Origin: an uncultured Acetatifactor sp.
Lineage (GTDB): Bacteria; Bacillota; Clostridia; Lachnospirales; Lachnospiraceae
DNA: 6,049 nucleotides
NCBI GenBank assembly: GCA_910577035.1
Contig: CAJTKW010000028.1
Coordinates: 1-6,049, forward strand
Direction: 5' to 3'
Within the stretch, counting starts at the first letter, position 1. Every line of letters starts with the position of its first letter. The notes beneath the pieces are model-generated. The model saw nothing but the letters and a program-made list of their open reading frames with translations. It was not told the DNA's origin and searched no databases. Of the stretch, positions 1 through 5,812 are shown one piece after another. Made by a program: the position numbers and the translations under genes.

Positions 1-9
1 ATGCTTCGG

Positions 10-49
10 GGTTGCTTTTACTCTGACAAAGTGGCGTTTACTTTGTCAA
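10..49. repeat. Two tandem imperfect 20-bp repeats, possible insertion-sequence terminus
   Basis: Bases 10-29 and 30-49 align as two direct 20-mers with 15 of 20 identities; the common core is TTTACTYTG followed by CAA. Overlaid on them is a perfect 9-bp inverted repeat, TGACAAAGT (24-32) and ACTTTGTCA (40-48), with a 7-nt spacer. Multiple repeats of about 20 bp ending in a CA dinucleotide are what IS21-family ends look like, so the right end of an element lying to the left and cut by the window edge is possible, with the tip at base 48. The alternative is a repressor operator, since the structure overlaps a promoter -35 box. No transposase sequence is visible in the few bases available, so the choice is open. 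Confidence 0.4.
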
Positions 50-70
50 TCAACCTTTAGGTTGTATTAT
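43..70 (+). promoter_or_regulatory. Promoter for the MotA-like gene
   Basis: TTGTCA (43-48), a 16-bp spacer and TATTAT (65-70) form a good sigma-A-type promoter; transcription would begin near 77, leaving a leader of about 40 nt before the ATG at 119. The -35 box is the last six bases of the inverted repeat and tandem repeats, so a protein bound there would block it. If those repeats are an IS end, this would be a hybrid promoter made by insertion. A small palindrome, CAACC-TTTA-GGTTG (51-64), fills the spacer. Confidence 0.5.
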
Positions 71-118
71 TTAGTACGAACCGTTAGGGTAATCATTATT
101 TTAATGGGGGCGCTGTTT

Positions 119-592
119 ATGAACAGAGAAGTGCTGCGTATTATGATCAATGCGGGTCTGCCGGTAGATTACTCTCTGGAGAATCAGAAGAGAGTTCTGA
201 AGATGGTGATCGTTATCCTAAAGATGAACCGGGAGGTACTGAAAGAGGGGATTGGCATTTTCGAGGACTATACATCTACCTATCCGTTGTTAGACAGAGG
301 CCTGCGGTTGATCAGAATGGGACTGGAACCGGAATTGACAGAAAACCTGTTGTTAAATGCAGTGATCGCGAATCATACGGATATTCTGACCGGATTGGTA
401 ACGTTGGAAGGAATCTATAGCATTCAAGCTGCCAGACTGCCGCAGATTACCATGGAAGTGCTCAAATCTCATTTTCTTTTGGAGTTTGAGGCAGAATTTG
501 AGGAAGAGATTGCAAAAAGTAATTTGAATATCACCAGTACGGTAATCAGCAGACAGGAAGTAGAAAAGTTGATTTCTGGACAAATGATATAA
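119..592 (+). CDS. MotA-like cytoplasmic protein without membrane segments (hypothetical)
   Basis: The 157-residue product has no confident known function. Residues about 25-78 read like the cytoplasmic loop of the flagellar stator protein MotA: a helix, then NREVLKEGIGIFED (37-50; compare the MotA pattern RREGLLALE), then PLLDRGLRLIRMGLEPEL (56-73; compare the pattern FLKKGLQLVVDGxDPEL). Residues 93-119 (LEGIYSIQA, then P108 and a helix) resemble the C-terminal MotA segment IEGILSIQxGxNP. The four transmembrane helices that surround these parts in MotA are absent, and the tail (120-157) is acidic and helical. This is resemblance seen by eye, not a database match. The ATG at 119 is chosen because GGGGG (106-110) sits 8 nt upstream; ATG at 104 is possible. 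The frame is open back to the window edge, so a truncated longer gene cannot be excluded. GC is lower than in the next gene. Confidence 0.6.
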   Translation: MNREVLRIMINAGLPVDYSLENQKRVLKMVIVILKMNREVLKEGIGIFEDYTSTYPLLDRGLRLIRMGLEPELTENLLLNAVIANHTDILTGLVTLEGIYSIQAARLPQITMEVLKSHFLLEFEAEFEEEIAKSNLNITSTVISRQEVEKLISGQMI

Positions 593-703
593 AACGCCAT
601 GGCAAAGGTACCCAAGTCTGCTACGATCACGATTTCCATTCCTGCGAGAGCAAACGGCGCGTCTGCGTCAGCAGAATCATTATACGACAGCTTCCGGTAT
701 ATG

Positions 704-759
704 TTAAGATAAAAGAAAAAATATGTTACAATTGCAATATTTCTGTAATATGTTACAAT
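704..759 (+). promoter_or_regulatory. Tandem promoters with repeats upstream of the NlpC/P60 gene
   Basis: A 13-bp direct repeat (AATATGTTACAAT) occurs at 720-732 and 747-759, 27 bp apart, and each copy ends in the -10-like hexamer TACAAT. The downstream copy (754-759) is 16 bp from TTGCAA (732-737), a good promoter that predicts transcription from about 766. The upstream copy (727-732) is 17 bp from a weaker TTAAGA (704-709). The palindrome TGTAA-TATG-TTACA (744-757) overlaps the downstream -10 box and could be an operator. The intergenic stretch 593-703 shows nothing else convincing. Confidence 0.5.
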
Positions 760-805
760 GTGTATGGCAGAATTGATAAAAGACAGACAGATACCGGAGA
801 TAAAT

Positions 806-2254
806 ATGAAATATATATTGATATGTGCCGTTGTTGCCGGGCTGCTGGCATCGGGGGTTCCCGCTGAGGCGACCGTGGTTTCGGACGGCATAGCAAAAAT
901 CGTAAAGACAGCCCAAAGGACGGAGACAGAAAAAGCAGGGCAAGCGAAGAATGCGGCCGGGGCAGGTCAGGGGGCGCAGGCGGAGAATGCAGCCGGAACG
1001 GGAAAAGCGGCGGAGGCAGAGACAGCTGCAGAAACGGGAAAGGCTGCCGGGCAGCCGGAAATCCCGTCGGAGGGAATATCGGTTCTTTCCGGAGGAATCT
1101 GGGCTGAACTGCAGCCGGAATGGAATGTTGCGGAGAATTCTGCCGGGAAGGACGGAGCGGCAGCCGGAATGGGACAGCCATCCCCGGGCGAGGGCGGCCA
1201 GGGAGTGCCGGCCGGGACAGGGAGCGGCATTGCGGACGGCACGGAGCAGGGAGCGGCAGCTGACGGTCAGGGAGCGGCGGACTCCGCGCAGGACCCGGAG
1301 CCGGAGAACGAATACGCGGATCTAGCCATAGCCGACGTGAGGAATTATGTCAACGTCCGCTCCGGGCCGGACACGGAAAGTACCATTGTGGGCAAGATTT
1401 ACGCGGGGGCTGTGGCACAGATTCTGGAGACCGTTGACGGGGAGGACGGAGAGTGGTTCCGTGTAGTCTCCGGCAATGTGGAAGGCTATATGAAATCGGA
1501 ATTCTTTCTGTACGGAGATGCGGCGGCGGAAGTAATAGACAATTTCGTGACAAGGTATGCGGTCGTCCTGGCCACCCGGCTGAATGTCAGGGAAGAAGCG
1601 GATATTGGATCCCGCAGGATCGGCTATATCGATCAGGAGGAGAAGGCCCAGATCCTGGAAAACCTGGGCGACTGGATCAGGGTGCAGTATACGGAGGACA
1701 GGACAGGGTATGTGGCGGCGGAATACATAACGGTAGCGGAAGAATTTGTATATGCCAAAACGCTGGAGGAGGAGGCCGCCGAGCTGGCGGCAAAGAAGGC
1801 CTTAGAGCAGCGGCAGCATGTCTCCGAGGAGCAGGCGGCGGAAAATACAGTGATTACGGTGACACCGCCTTCGGGGGCATATTCCACCAATGCCGAGCTG
1901 CGGAGTGAGATTGTGGCCTATGCCATGCAGTTTCTGGGGAACCGTTATGTTCACGGCGGGCAGTCCCTGACAACGGGAACCGATTGCTCCGGCTTCACCA
2001 GCCTGATCTACGCACAATTTGGGTATTCGGTGAGCAGAACGCCGGCAGGCCAGCTTTCCGGTTCCGGCAGGTCCGTCTCCTACAGCGAGGCTCAGCCGGG
2101 GGATATTATCTGCTACGGCTCCCGCAGATGCACTCATGTGGCTCTGTACATCGGAGACGGGCAGATCATACATGCGGCAAACTCACGTAAGGGCGTTGTT
2201 ACCCAGCGGGCGGATTACGACAACATCCTGGGGGTAAAGAATATCATAGACTGA
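806..2254 (+). CDS. Secreted SH3-domain NlpC/P60 (C40) peptidoglycan endopeptidase
   Basis: The 482-residue product is predicted to cut peptide stems of peptidoglycan outside the cell, typically the gamma-D-Glu to diamino-acid bond in this family. Residues 1-22 form a signal peptide (MKY, hydrophobic core, AEA before Thr23). Residues 23-170 are Ala/Gly/Glu/Gln-rich low complexity, including three 12-residue repeats. Two bacterial SH3 domains follow, at about 174-233 (VNVRSGP, then W217) and 252-310 (LNVREEA, then W290); these usually bind the wall. A charged helical linker spans 318-347. The NlpC/P60 domain (about 365-482) has Cys394 in DCSGF, His444 in THVALYIG and His456 in IIHAAN, so the catalytic set is complete. 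The ATG at 806 is chosen for GGAGA 5 nt upstream, the signal peptide starting there and the promoter lying downstream of the alternative ATG at 758. It stands alone and converges on capA. Confidence 0.93.
   Translation: MKYILICAVVAGLLASGVPAEATVVSDGIAKIVKTAQRTETEKAGQAKNAAGAGQGAQAENAAGTGKAAEAETAAETGKAAGQPEIPSEGISVLSGGIWAELQPEWNVAENSAGKDGAAAGMGQPSPGEGGQGVPAGTGSGIADGTEQGAAADGQGAADSAQDPEPENEYADLAIADVRNYVNVRSGPDTESTIVGKIYAGAVAQILETVDGEDGEWFRVVSGNVEGYMKSEFFLYGDAAAEVIDNFVTRYAVVLATRLNVREEADIGSRRIGYIDQEEKAQILENLGDWIRVQYTEDRTGYVAAEYITVAEEFVYAKTLEEEAAELAAKKALEQRQHVSEEQAAENTVITVTPPSGAYSTNAELRSEIVAYAMQFLGNRYVHGGQSLTTGTDCSGFTSLIYAQFGYSVSRTPAGQLSGSGRSVSYSEAQPGDIICYGSRRCTHVALYIGDGQIIHAANSRKGVVTQRADYDNILGVKNIID
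944..1051 (+). repeat. Three imperfect 36-bp repeats coding 12-residue units
   Basis: Residues 47-58, 59-70 and 71-82 of the NlpC/P60 protein are three successive 12-residue units of the form AENAAGTGKAAE. Units two and three share most positions and unit one is more diverged. They lie in the disordered spacer just after the signal peptide, where repeat number often varies between strains. Confidence 0.7.
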
Positions 2255-2303
2255 GACAGGAGCAATGAAACCGTTCTGTGGCCTGACGGAAACGCTGCAA
2301 AAT

Positions 2304-2331
2304 GTCAGCGGCTCAGAATATCTGACTTTTT
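2304..2331 (+). terminator. Weak candidate terminator after the NlpC/P60 gene
   Basis: GTCAG (2304-2308) can pair with CTGAC (2322-2326), directly followed by TTTTT (2327-2331). An alternative stem, TCAGA-ATA-TCTGA (2313-2325), also precedes the T run. Both stems have only five pairs, so termination would be weak. The site lies 50 nt past the stop and overlaps the 3' end of the convergent capA gene. Confidence 0.3.
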
Positions 2332-3696
2332 GAGAATCCGGCTGCCGAAGATTTCCTCGCTCCAGGCCTGCAGGTCCGACAGCTTCAAGGCGGCACCTCC
2401 GTAATTGCGGATGCCGTGCCCTGCCGCCTGTTCCTCGGTATAGTCTTCCAGAAAATAAACGCCATCCAGACGGACGGGACCGCTGTTATAATGGCAGACC
2501 AGGGGAAGGACGCCGGTTCGTTCCTCGGCGATGCTCACCTCGTTTTCGGTCACATGAAAGGTAACCCACGCCATTTCTTCCAGCATGCACAGGGGCTGCT
2601 TCTGGGTGGAGACATAATTGCCCAGGGAATAGTAACAAAGGGCGGTATTTCCGTTATCGGAGGTGATCTTTTCCACGGGCTGGGGGACATGGGGGTGGGT
2701 ACCGATGATCAGATCCGCTCCGGCCTGGGTCATTTCCAGGGCAAATTTCTGCTGGTAGGAGGAGTATTTTGGCTGATATTCCGTGCCCCAGTGGGGAAAT
2801 ACGATGACGATGTCCGCCAGCTGGGAGGCAGTTTCAATATCTGCCGTTACCTGTGGATTCAGGCTGGTGAAATCAATGCGCCCGTTTTTTTGATCCCAGG
2901 CGCAGAGCATATTCAGGTGTCCCCTGAGGGATTTGCCAAGAGTCTCGGCGTTGGGGCCATAGGTGTAGTTGAGGATGGCAAAGGTGACATCTTTTACCTG
3001 CAGCAGGGAAATATTCATGGGAGCAGTCCCGGCTTCGTTATCGGCTTCGCAGATGTCGGCCAGATCTCCTTTAATGCCGGTCATTAAGACTTCCGGATGT
3101 GATTCCGTCCAGTAGGACGCACAATTGAGGATTCCCTCCAGCCCCTGGTCGGCGGCATGATTGGTGGCATGAAGCACCACATTAAAGCCCGCTTCGGCGA
3201 TGGCGTCACCTGCTTCGGTGGGGGAATTAAATCTTGGGAAACCAGAAAATCCAAGCTGGTTCCCGCCGAAAATGGTTTCCTGGTTGATTGCTTTTATGTC
3301 GGCGGCTTTCAGAAAATCCCTTATATTGTCAAACAAAAAAGAAAAGTCATAGGAACCGTCCTTTGTCTGGCCGGTTTTCACGATGCCCATGTGCAGCAGA
3401 TTGTCGCCAAGGGCCAGCAGGGTAATGTCATATTCTTCGAAAACCGGTTCCGGAGTGGGGGTGGGAGAAGAAAGGGGCTCCGGCTGGAGAGCCCTGATGC
3501 CCTGAGGGGGGATGGTATCGGATTCCGCGGGTGTATCCGAACCCCATGAGCTGCCGGTATCCGCCGGAGTGCCCCAGAGTCCTGCCACTGCAGTGAGAAC
3601 GCCGCTTTGTATCGGGTCAAAGGACATGGCTGTGAGACATGCCAGCACAAGTATGGGAAGGACAATGGCAATAAAGCGTATTTTACGTTTCCTCAT
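2305..3696 (-). CDS. CapA-family (PGA_cap) metallophosphatase-like membrane-anchored protein
   Basis: The 463-residue product belongs to the CapA/PgsA (YwtB-like) family, a calcineurin-like metallophosphatase fold linked to poly-gamma-glutamate capsules; its substrate here is not known. A basic N-terminus (RKRKIR) and hydrophobic segment at about 8-26 act as a signal anchor; VLAC (17-20) is a poor lipobox, so lipid attachment is less likely. A Pro/Thr/Ser-rich linker runs to about 88. The domain motifs are intact: GDNLLH (97-102), NQE (138-140, usually NLE), TNH (178-180), HWGTE (302-306), GTHPH (332-336) and SLGN (357-360). The start has GGAGG (complement of 3703-3707) six nt upstream and its own promoter. 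No capB, capC or other capsule genes are visible beside it; it is divergent from the GH13 gene, so a capsule role is inference only. Confidence 0.9.
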   Translation of the reverse strand: MRKRKIRFIAIVLPILVLACLTAMSFDPIQSGVLTAVAGLWGTPADTGSSWGSDTPAESDTIPPQGIRALQPEPLSSPTPTPEPVFEEYDITLLALGDNLLHMGIVKTGQTKDGSYDFSFLFDNIRDFLKAADIKAINQETIFGGNQLGFSGFPRFNSPTEAGDAIAEAGFNVVLHATNHAADQGLEGILNCASYWTESHPEVLMTGIKGDLADICEADNEAGTAPMNISLLQVKDVTFAILNYTYGPNAETLGKSLRGHLNMLCAWDQKNGRIDFTSLNPQVTADIETASQLADIVIVFPHWGTEYQPKYSSYQQKFALEMTQAGADLIIGTHPHVPQPVEKITSDNGNTALCYYSLGNYVSTQKQPLCMLEEMAWVTFHVTENEVSIAEERTGVLPLVCHYNSGPVRLDGVYFLEDYTEEQAAGHGIRNYGGAALKLSDLQAWSEEIFGSRILKKSDILSR

Positions 3697-3730
3697 GAAA
3701 AGCCTCCGAAAATGTATAGATTATGGCTGA

Positions 3731-3759
3731 ATAGTACGCTAATTTTGACTGTTTGTCAA
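3731..3759 (-). promoter_or_regulatory. Promoter of the CapA-family gene
   Basis: On the minus strand TTGACA (complement of 3754-3759), exactly 17 bp and TACTAT (complement of 3731-3736) form a near-consensus sigma-A promoter. The -35 box is fully consensus. Transcription would begin near 3724, giving a short leader of about 28 nt that contains the GGAGG site. The inverted repeat TTGAC-N5-GTCAA (3745-3759) covers the -35 box and part of the spacer and may be an operator. Confidence 0.7.
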
Positions 3760-3765
3760 TCAGGC

Positions 3766-3794
3766 TTGTGGTTTTTGGATTTTTACTTTATAAT
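3766..3794 (+). promoter_or_regulatory. Promoter of the GH13-like gene
   Basis: TTGTGG (3766-3771), 17 bp and a perfect TATAAT (3789-3794) form a promoter pointing right, with transcription from about 3801. The leader is short and carries AGGGAGG (3814-3820) seven nt before the ATG at 3828. The -35 box lies 6 bp from that of the divergent capA promoter, so the two polymerase sites would interfere and one bound protein could control both. Confidence 0.65.
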
Positions 3795-3827
3795 GATAGG
3801 GCAGGACAGCGGAAGGGAGGACGGAAT

Positions 3828-5735
3828 ATGACTGGCAGATACGACAACAGAAATCCTTACCCATTGGGAGCAAGACCGGAGGCAGAAGGAATTTATTTTT
3901 CTTTTCCTTCCGGGGAGGCTGACTGCGGTATTTTGATCTATCATGCCCACACCGGGCGGGAGCTGCGGAGGATTCCGTTTTCCGAGGAGGACCGCAGAGG
4001 AAATATATATTGTAAAATGGTAGAAGGACTGAGGCCGGAAGATGTGACGTATCAGTTCTACAGGGGGCGGCATATCGTGCCGGACGAGCGCGGACGCGTT
4101 TTTCCCGGGAAGCAGTCCTTTGGGAAAAAAAGCGGTGCCTCTGGGAAACGGGCCGGATTTCTGCCCGGAATATATGACTGGGAGGGGGATAGATGTCCAA
4201 TGATCCCCTACAGTGAGGCAATCTGCTATTGCCTGCATGTGAGGGGGTTTACAAAGCATATCTCCTCGGGGGTGGTAAACAGAGGAACCTTTGCGGGCAT
4301 TCAGGAAAAGATTCCCTATCTGAAAGAGATAGGGGTGACGACGCTGGAGCTCCAGCCTGCGTATGAATTCGAGGAAATTGAGGAGGAAGAGGACAGGAAT
4401 CTGCCTCCCTATTGTGCTTCGGAAAGCACAGAGCAGAATACGGGAAAGAAAAGGATTAATTACTGGGGATATAAGAAGGGCTATTACTATGCTCCGAAGG
4501 GGGCATATGCCGCTTCCGGCAATGCGCCGGAGGAGTTTAAGAGCCTTGTTAAGGCTCTGCATCAGAATCAGATGGAGCTGGTGCTGCAGTTATATTTTCC
4601 AGAAACGGTGGATCGAAGCGAAATCCCGGGAATTCTGCACTTCTGGACGCTGGAATATCATGTGGACGGGTTCCATCTGATGGGCCAAAACCTTCCGGTG
4701 GACATGCTTGCCACGGACCTGCTGCTGGCCGATAAGAAGCTCATGTACTACAGCTTCGGACAGGAATCGGTCTACGACAGGATCAGTGAGCCATGTTTTC
4801 CTCATCTGGCGGAATATAACGACGGCTATCTCTATGACATGCGGAAGCTTTTAAAAGGGGATGAAAATATGCTGGGCTGTGCCCTGCGCCATATGCGGGA
4901 GATACCGGAGAAGGCGGGGCGCATCCACTATCTTACCAATTATTACGGGTTTACCCTGGCGGACCTTGTAGCTTACGACTATAAGCATAACGAGGCCAAC
5001 GGAGAGGAAAACAGGGACGGCAACGATTATAACTGCAGCTGGAACTGCGGAGAGGAAGGAACGACCAGAAGCCGCAGGGTCAGACAGCTTCGGCTGAAAC
5101 AGATAAAGAACGCTGTCTGTATCCTTCTTCTGTCACAGTCCACGCCTCTGATTTTCATGGGGGACGAATTTGGGAATACCCAGGGGGGGAATAATAATCC
5201 CTGGTGTCAGGACAACGCAACGGGCTGGCTTGACTGGGGACTGCAGAAGCGGGGCAGGGAGATTCTGGAATTCTGGAAGCAGATCATGGCCTTTAGAAAA
5301 AAGCATCCCCTGATTCATCCCCGGAAGCAGCTTCGGCTGATGGATTATATCTCCTGTGGGTATCCTGACCTGTCCTATCACGGGGAGAGCGCCTGGCGGC
5401 CCAGCCAGGACGGCCGGGGCAGGCACGTGGGTATTATGCTCTGCGGGAAATACGCGGCGGCTGAAAACCGGAAAGAGGACGACTTCATCTATATAGCTAT
5501 GAATATGCACTGGGAGAGCCGGCAGCTTGCACTGCCAAAGCTGCCCAGAGGTATGTATTGGCGTGCGGCATTTGCCACGGCAGGGGAGGAGAATACTTCA
5601 GAGGCAGGAACAGAGGAAACTACCGATACCAGTGTGGTGGTTCAGCCAAGGAGTATCGCGGTGTTTGTCAGCGAAAATTGTGAAAGGCGAAAAGAATTTC
5701 TAAGGCGTCAAAGTACGCCGCCTAAGAAATTCTAA
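3828..5735 (+). CDS. GH13 glycogen-debranching-type protein lacking catalytic residues (probable pseudoenzyme)
   Basis: The 635-residue product has the architecture of GlgX/isoamylase-type debranching enzymes (GH13_11 group), which cut alpha-1,6 branches of glycogen in the cytoplasm. A CBM48-like domain spans about 11-95 (PLGARPEAEGIYFSF). The barrel begins near 125 with LHVRGFTKH (136-144), LELQPAYEF (173-181) and NYWGY (211-215). Late motifs are strongly kept: GFTLADLVAY (374-383), HNEANGEENRDG (387-398), GDEFGNTQGGNNN (445-457) and WCQDN (459-463); a C-terminal beta domain follows from about 500. The catalytic positions are changed: Met285 for the nucleophile Asp, Tyr308 for the acid/base Glu, Tyr373 for the third Asp, and QLYFPE (254-259) in region I. 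Ordinary debranching activity is therefore unlikely; a glucan-binding or regulatory role is inference. The ATG at 3828 has an ideal ribosome site. The last 13 residues come from an inverted repeat. There is no signal peptide. Confidence 0.88.
   Translation: MTGRYDNRNPYPLGARPEAEGIYFSFPSGEADCGILIYHAHTGRELRRIPFSEEDRRGNIYCKMVEGLRPEDVTYQFYRGRHIVPDERGRVFPGKQSFGKKSGASGKRAGFLPGIYDWEGDRCPMIPYSEAICYCLHVRGFTKHISSGVVNRGTFAGIQEKIPYLKEIGVTTLELQPAYEFEEIEEEEDRNLPPYCASESTEQNTGKKRINYWGYKKGYYYAPKGAYAASGNAPEEFKSLVKALHQNQMELVLQLYFPETVDRSEIPGILHFWTLEYHVDGFHLMGQNLPVDMLATDLLLADKKLMYYSFGQESVYDRISEPCFPHLAEYNDGYLYDMRKLLKGDENMLGCALRHMREIPEKAGRIHYLTNYYGFTLADLVAYDYKHNEANGEENRDGNDYNCSWNCGEEGTTRSRRVRQLRLKQIKNAVCILLLSQSTPLIFMGDEFGNTQGGNNNPWCQDNATGWLDWGLQKRGREILEFWKQIMAFRKKHPLIHPRKQLRLMDYISCGYPDLSYHGESAWRPSQDGRGRHVGIMLCGKYAAAENRKEDDFIYIAMNMHWESRQLALPKLPRGMYWRAAFATAGEENTSEAGTEETTDTSVVVQPRSIAVFVSENCERRKEFLRRQSTPPKKF
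5693..5733. repeat. Inverted repeat over the 3' end of the GH13-like gene
   Basis: AGAATTTCTAAGGCG (5693-5707) and CGCCTAAGAAATTCT (5719-5733) pair over 15 positions with one mismatch and an 11-nt loop. A shifted inner pairing, GGCGT with ACGCC (5704-5708, 5715-5719), is also possible. The arms encode the C-terminal tail, and the right arm provides the first base of the stop codon. No T run follows. It may be a transcript-stabilising hairpin, part of a terminator, or a short palindromic element that landed in the gene end. Confidence 0.75.
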
Positions 5736-5763
5736 GGAAGCGCTGATGAAATCATCGCTTCCT
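5735..5763 (+). terminator. Second hairpin, possible terminator without a T run
   Basis: AGGAAGCG (5735-5742) and CGCTTCCT (5756-5763) form a perfect 8-bp stem; inside, ATG and CAT (5746-5748, 5753-5755) can add three pairs around a four-base loop, leaving a 3-nt bulge. It begins on the last base of the GH13 stop codon. The bases after it are GC-rich, so it is not a standard intrinsic terminator and may instead protect the 3' end or attenuate reading into the next gene. Confidence 0.45.
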
Positions 5764-5812
5764 CAGAGCCTCCGGCGGCATGTCTGGAAGCATACAGGGA
5801 GACACAGAACAG

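Noticed and set aside
1..60. 19-codon ORF from the first base to TAG at 58-60
   Set aside because: It consists mostly of the repeats and inverted repeat, and no upstream signal can be seen; it is more likely non-coding.
469..891. 140-codon minus-strand ORF over the end of the MotA-like gene and the NlpC/P60 promoter
   Set aside because: It overlaps two better supported genes and the promoter, has no ribosome site, and its start half is the antisense of the signal peptide region. The stretch opposite 593-707 reads smoothly but gives no recognised family.
753..1325. Long minus-strand and second-frame ORFs over the Ala/Gly-rich region
   Set aside because: High GC removes stop codons in all frames here; the Pro/Arg-rich products are shadows of the NlpC/P60 gene.
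2416..3087. 223-codon plus-strand ORF inside the CapA-family gene
   Set aside because: It is antisense to a gene with all family motifs, has no ribosome site, and its peptide shows no recognisable domain.
42..3762. Shared 11-mer TTTGTCAATCA at 42-52 and 3752-3762, suggesting a common regulator
   Set aside because: An 11-base match is expected several times by chance in a window this size, and the surrounding bases do not extend the similarity.
3753..3827. TTG at 3753 as start of the GH13-like gene
   Set aside because: It lies upstream of the -10 box at 3789-3794, so it would not be in the transcript; the ATG at 3828 has an ideal ribosome site.
3783..4562. 259-codon minus-strand ORF opposite the GH13-like gene
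   Set aside because: It is antisense to clear CBM48 and GH13 sequence and lacks a start signal.
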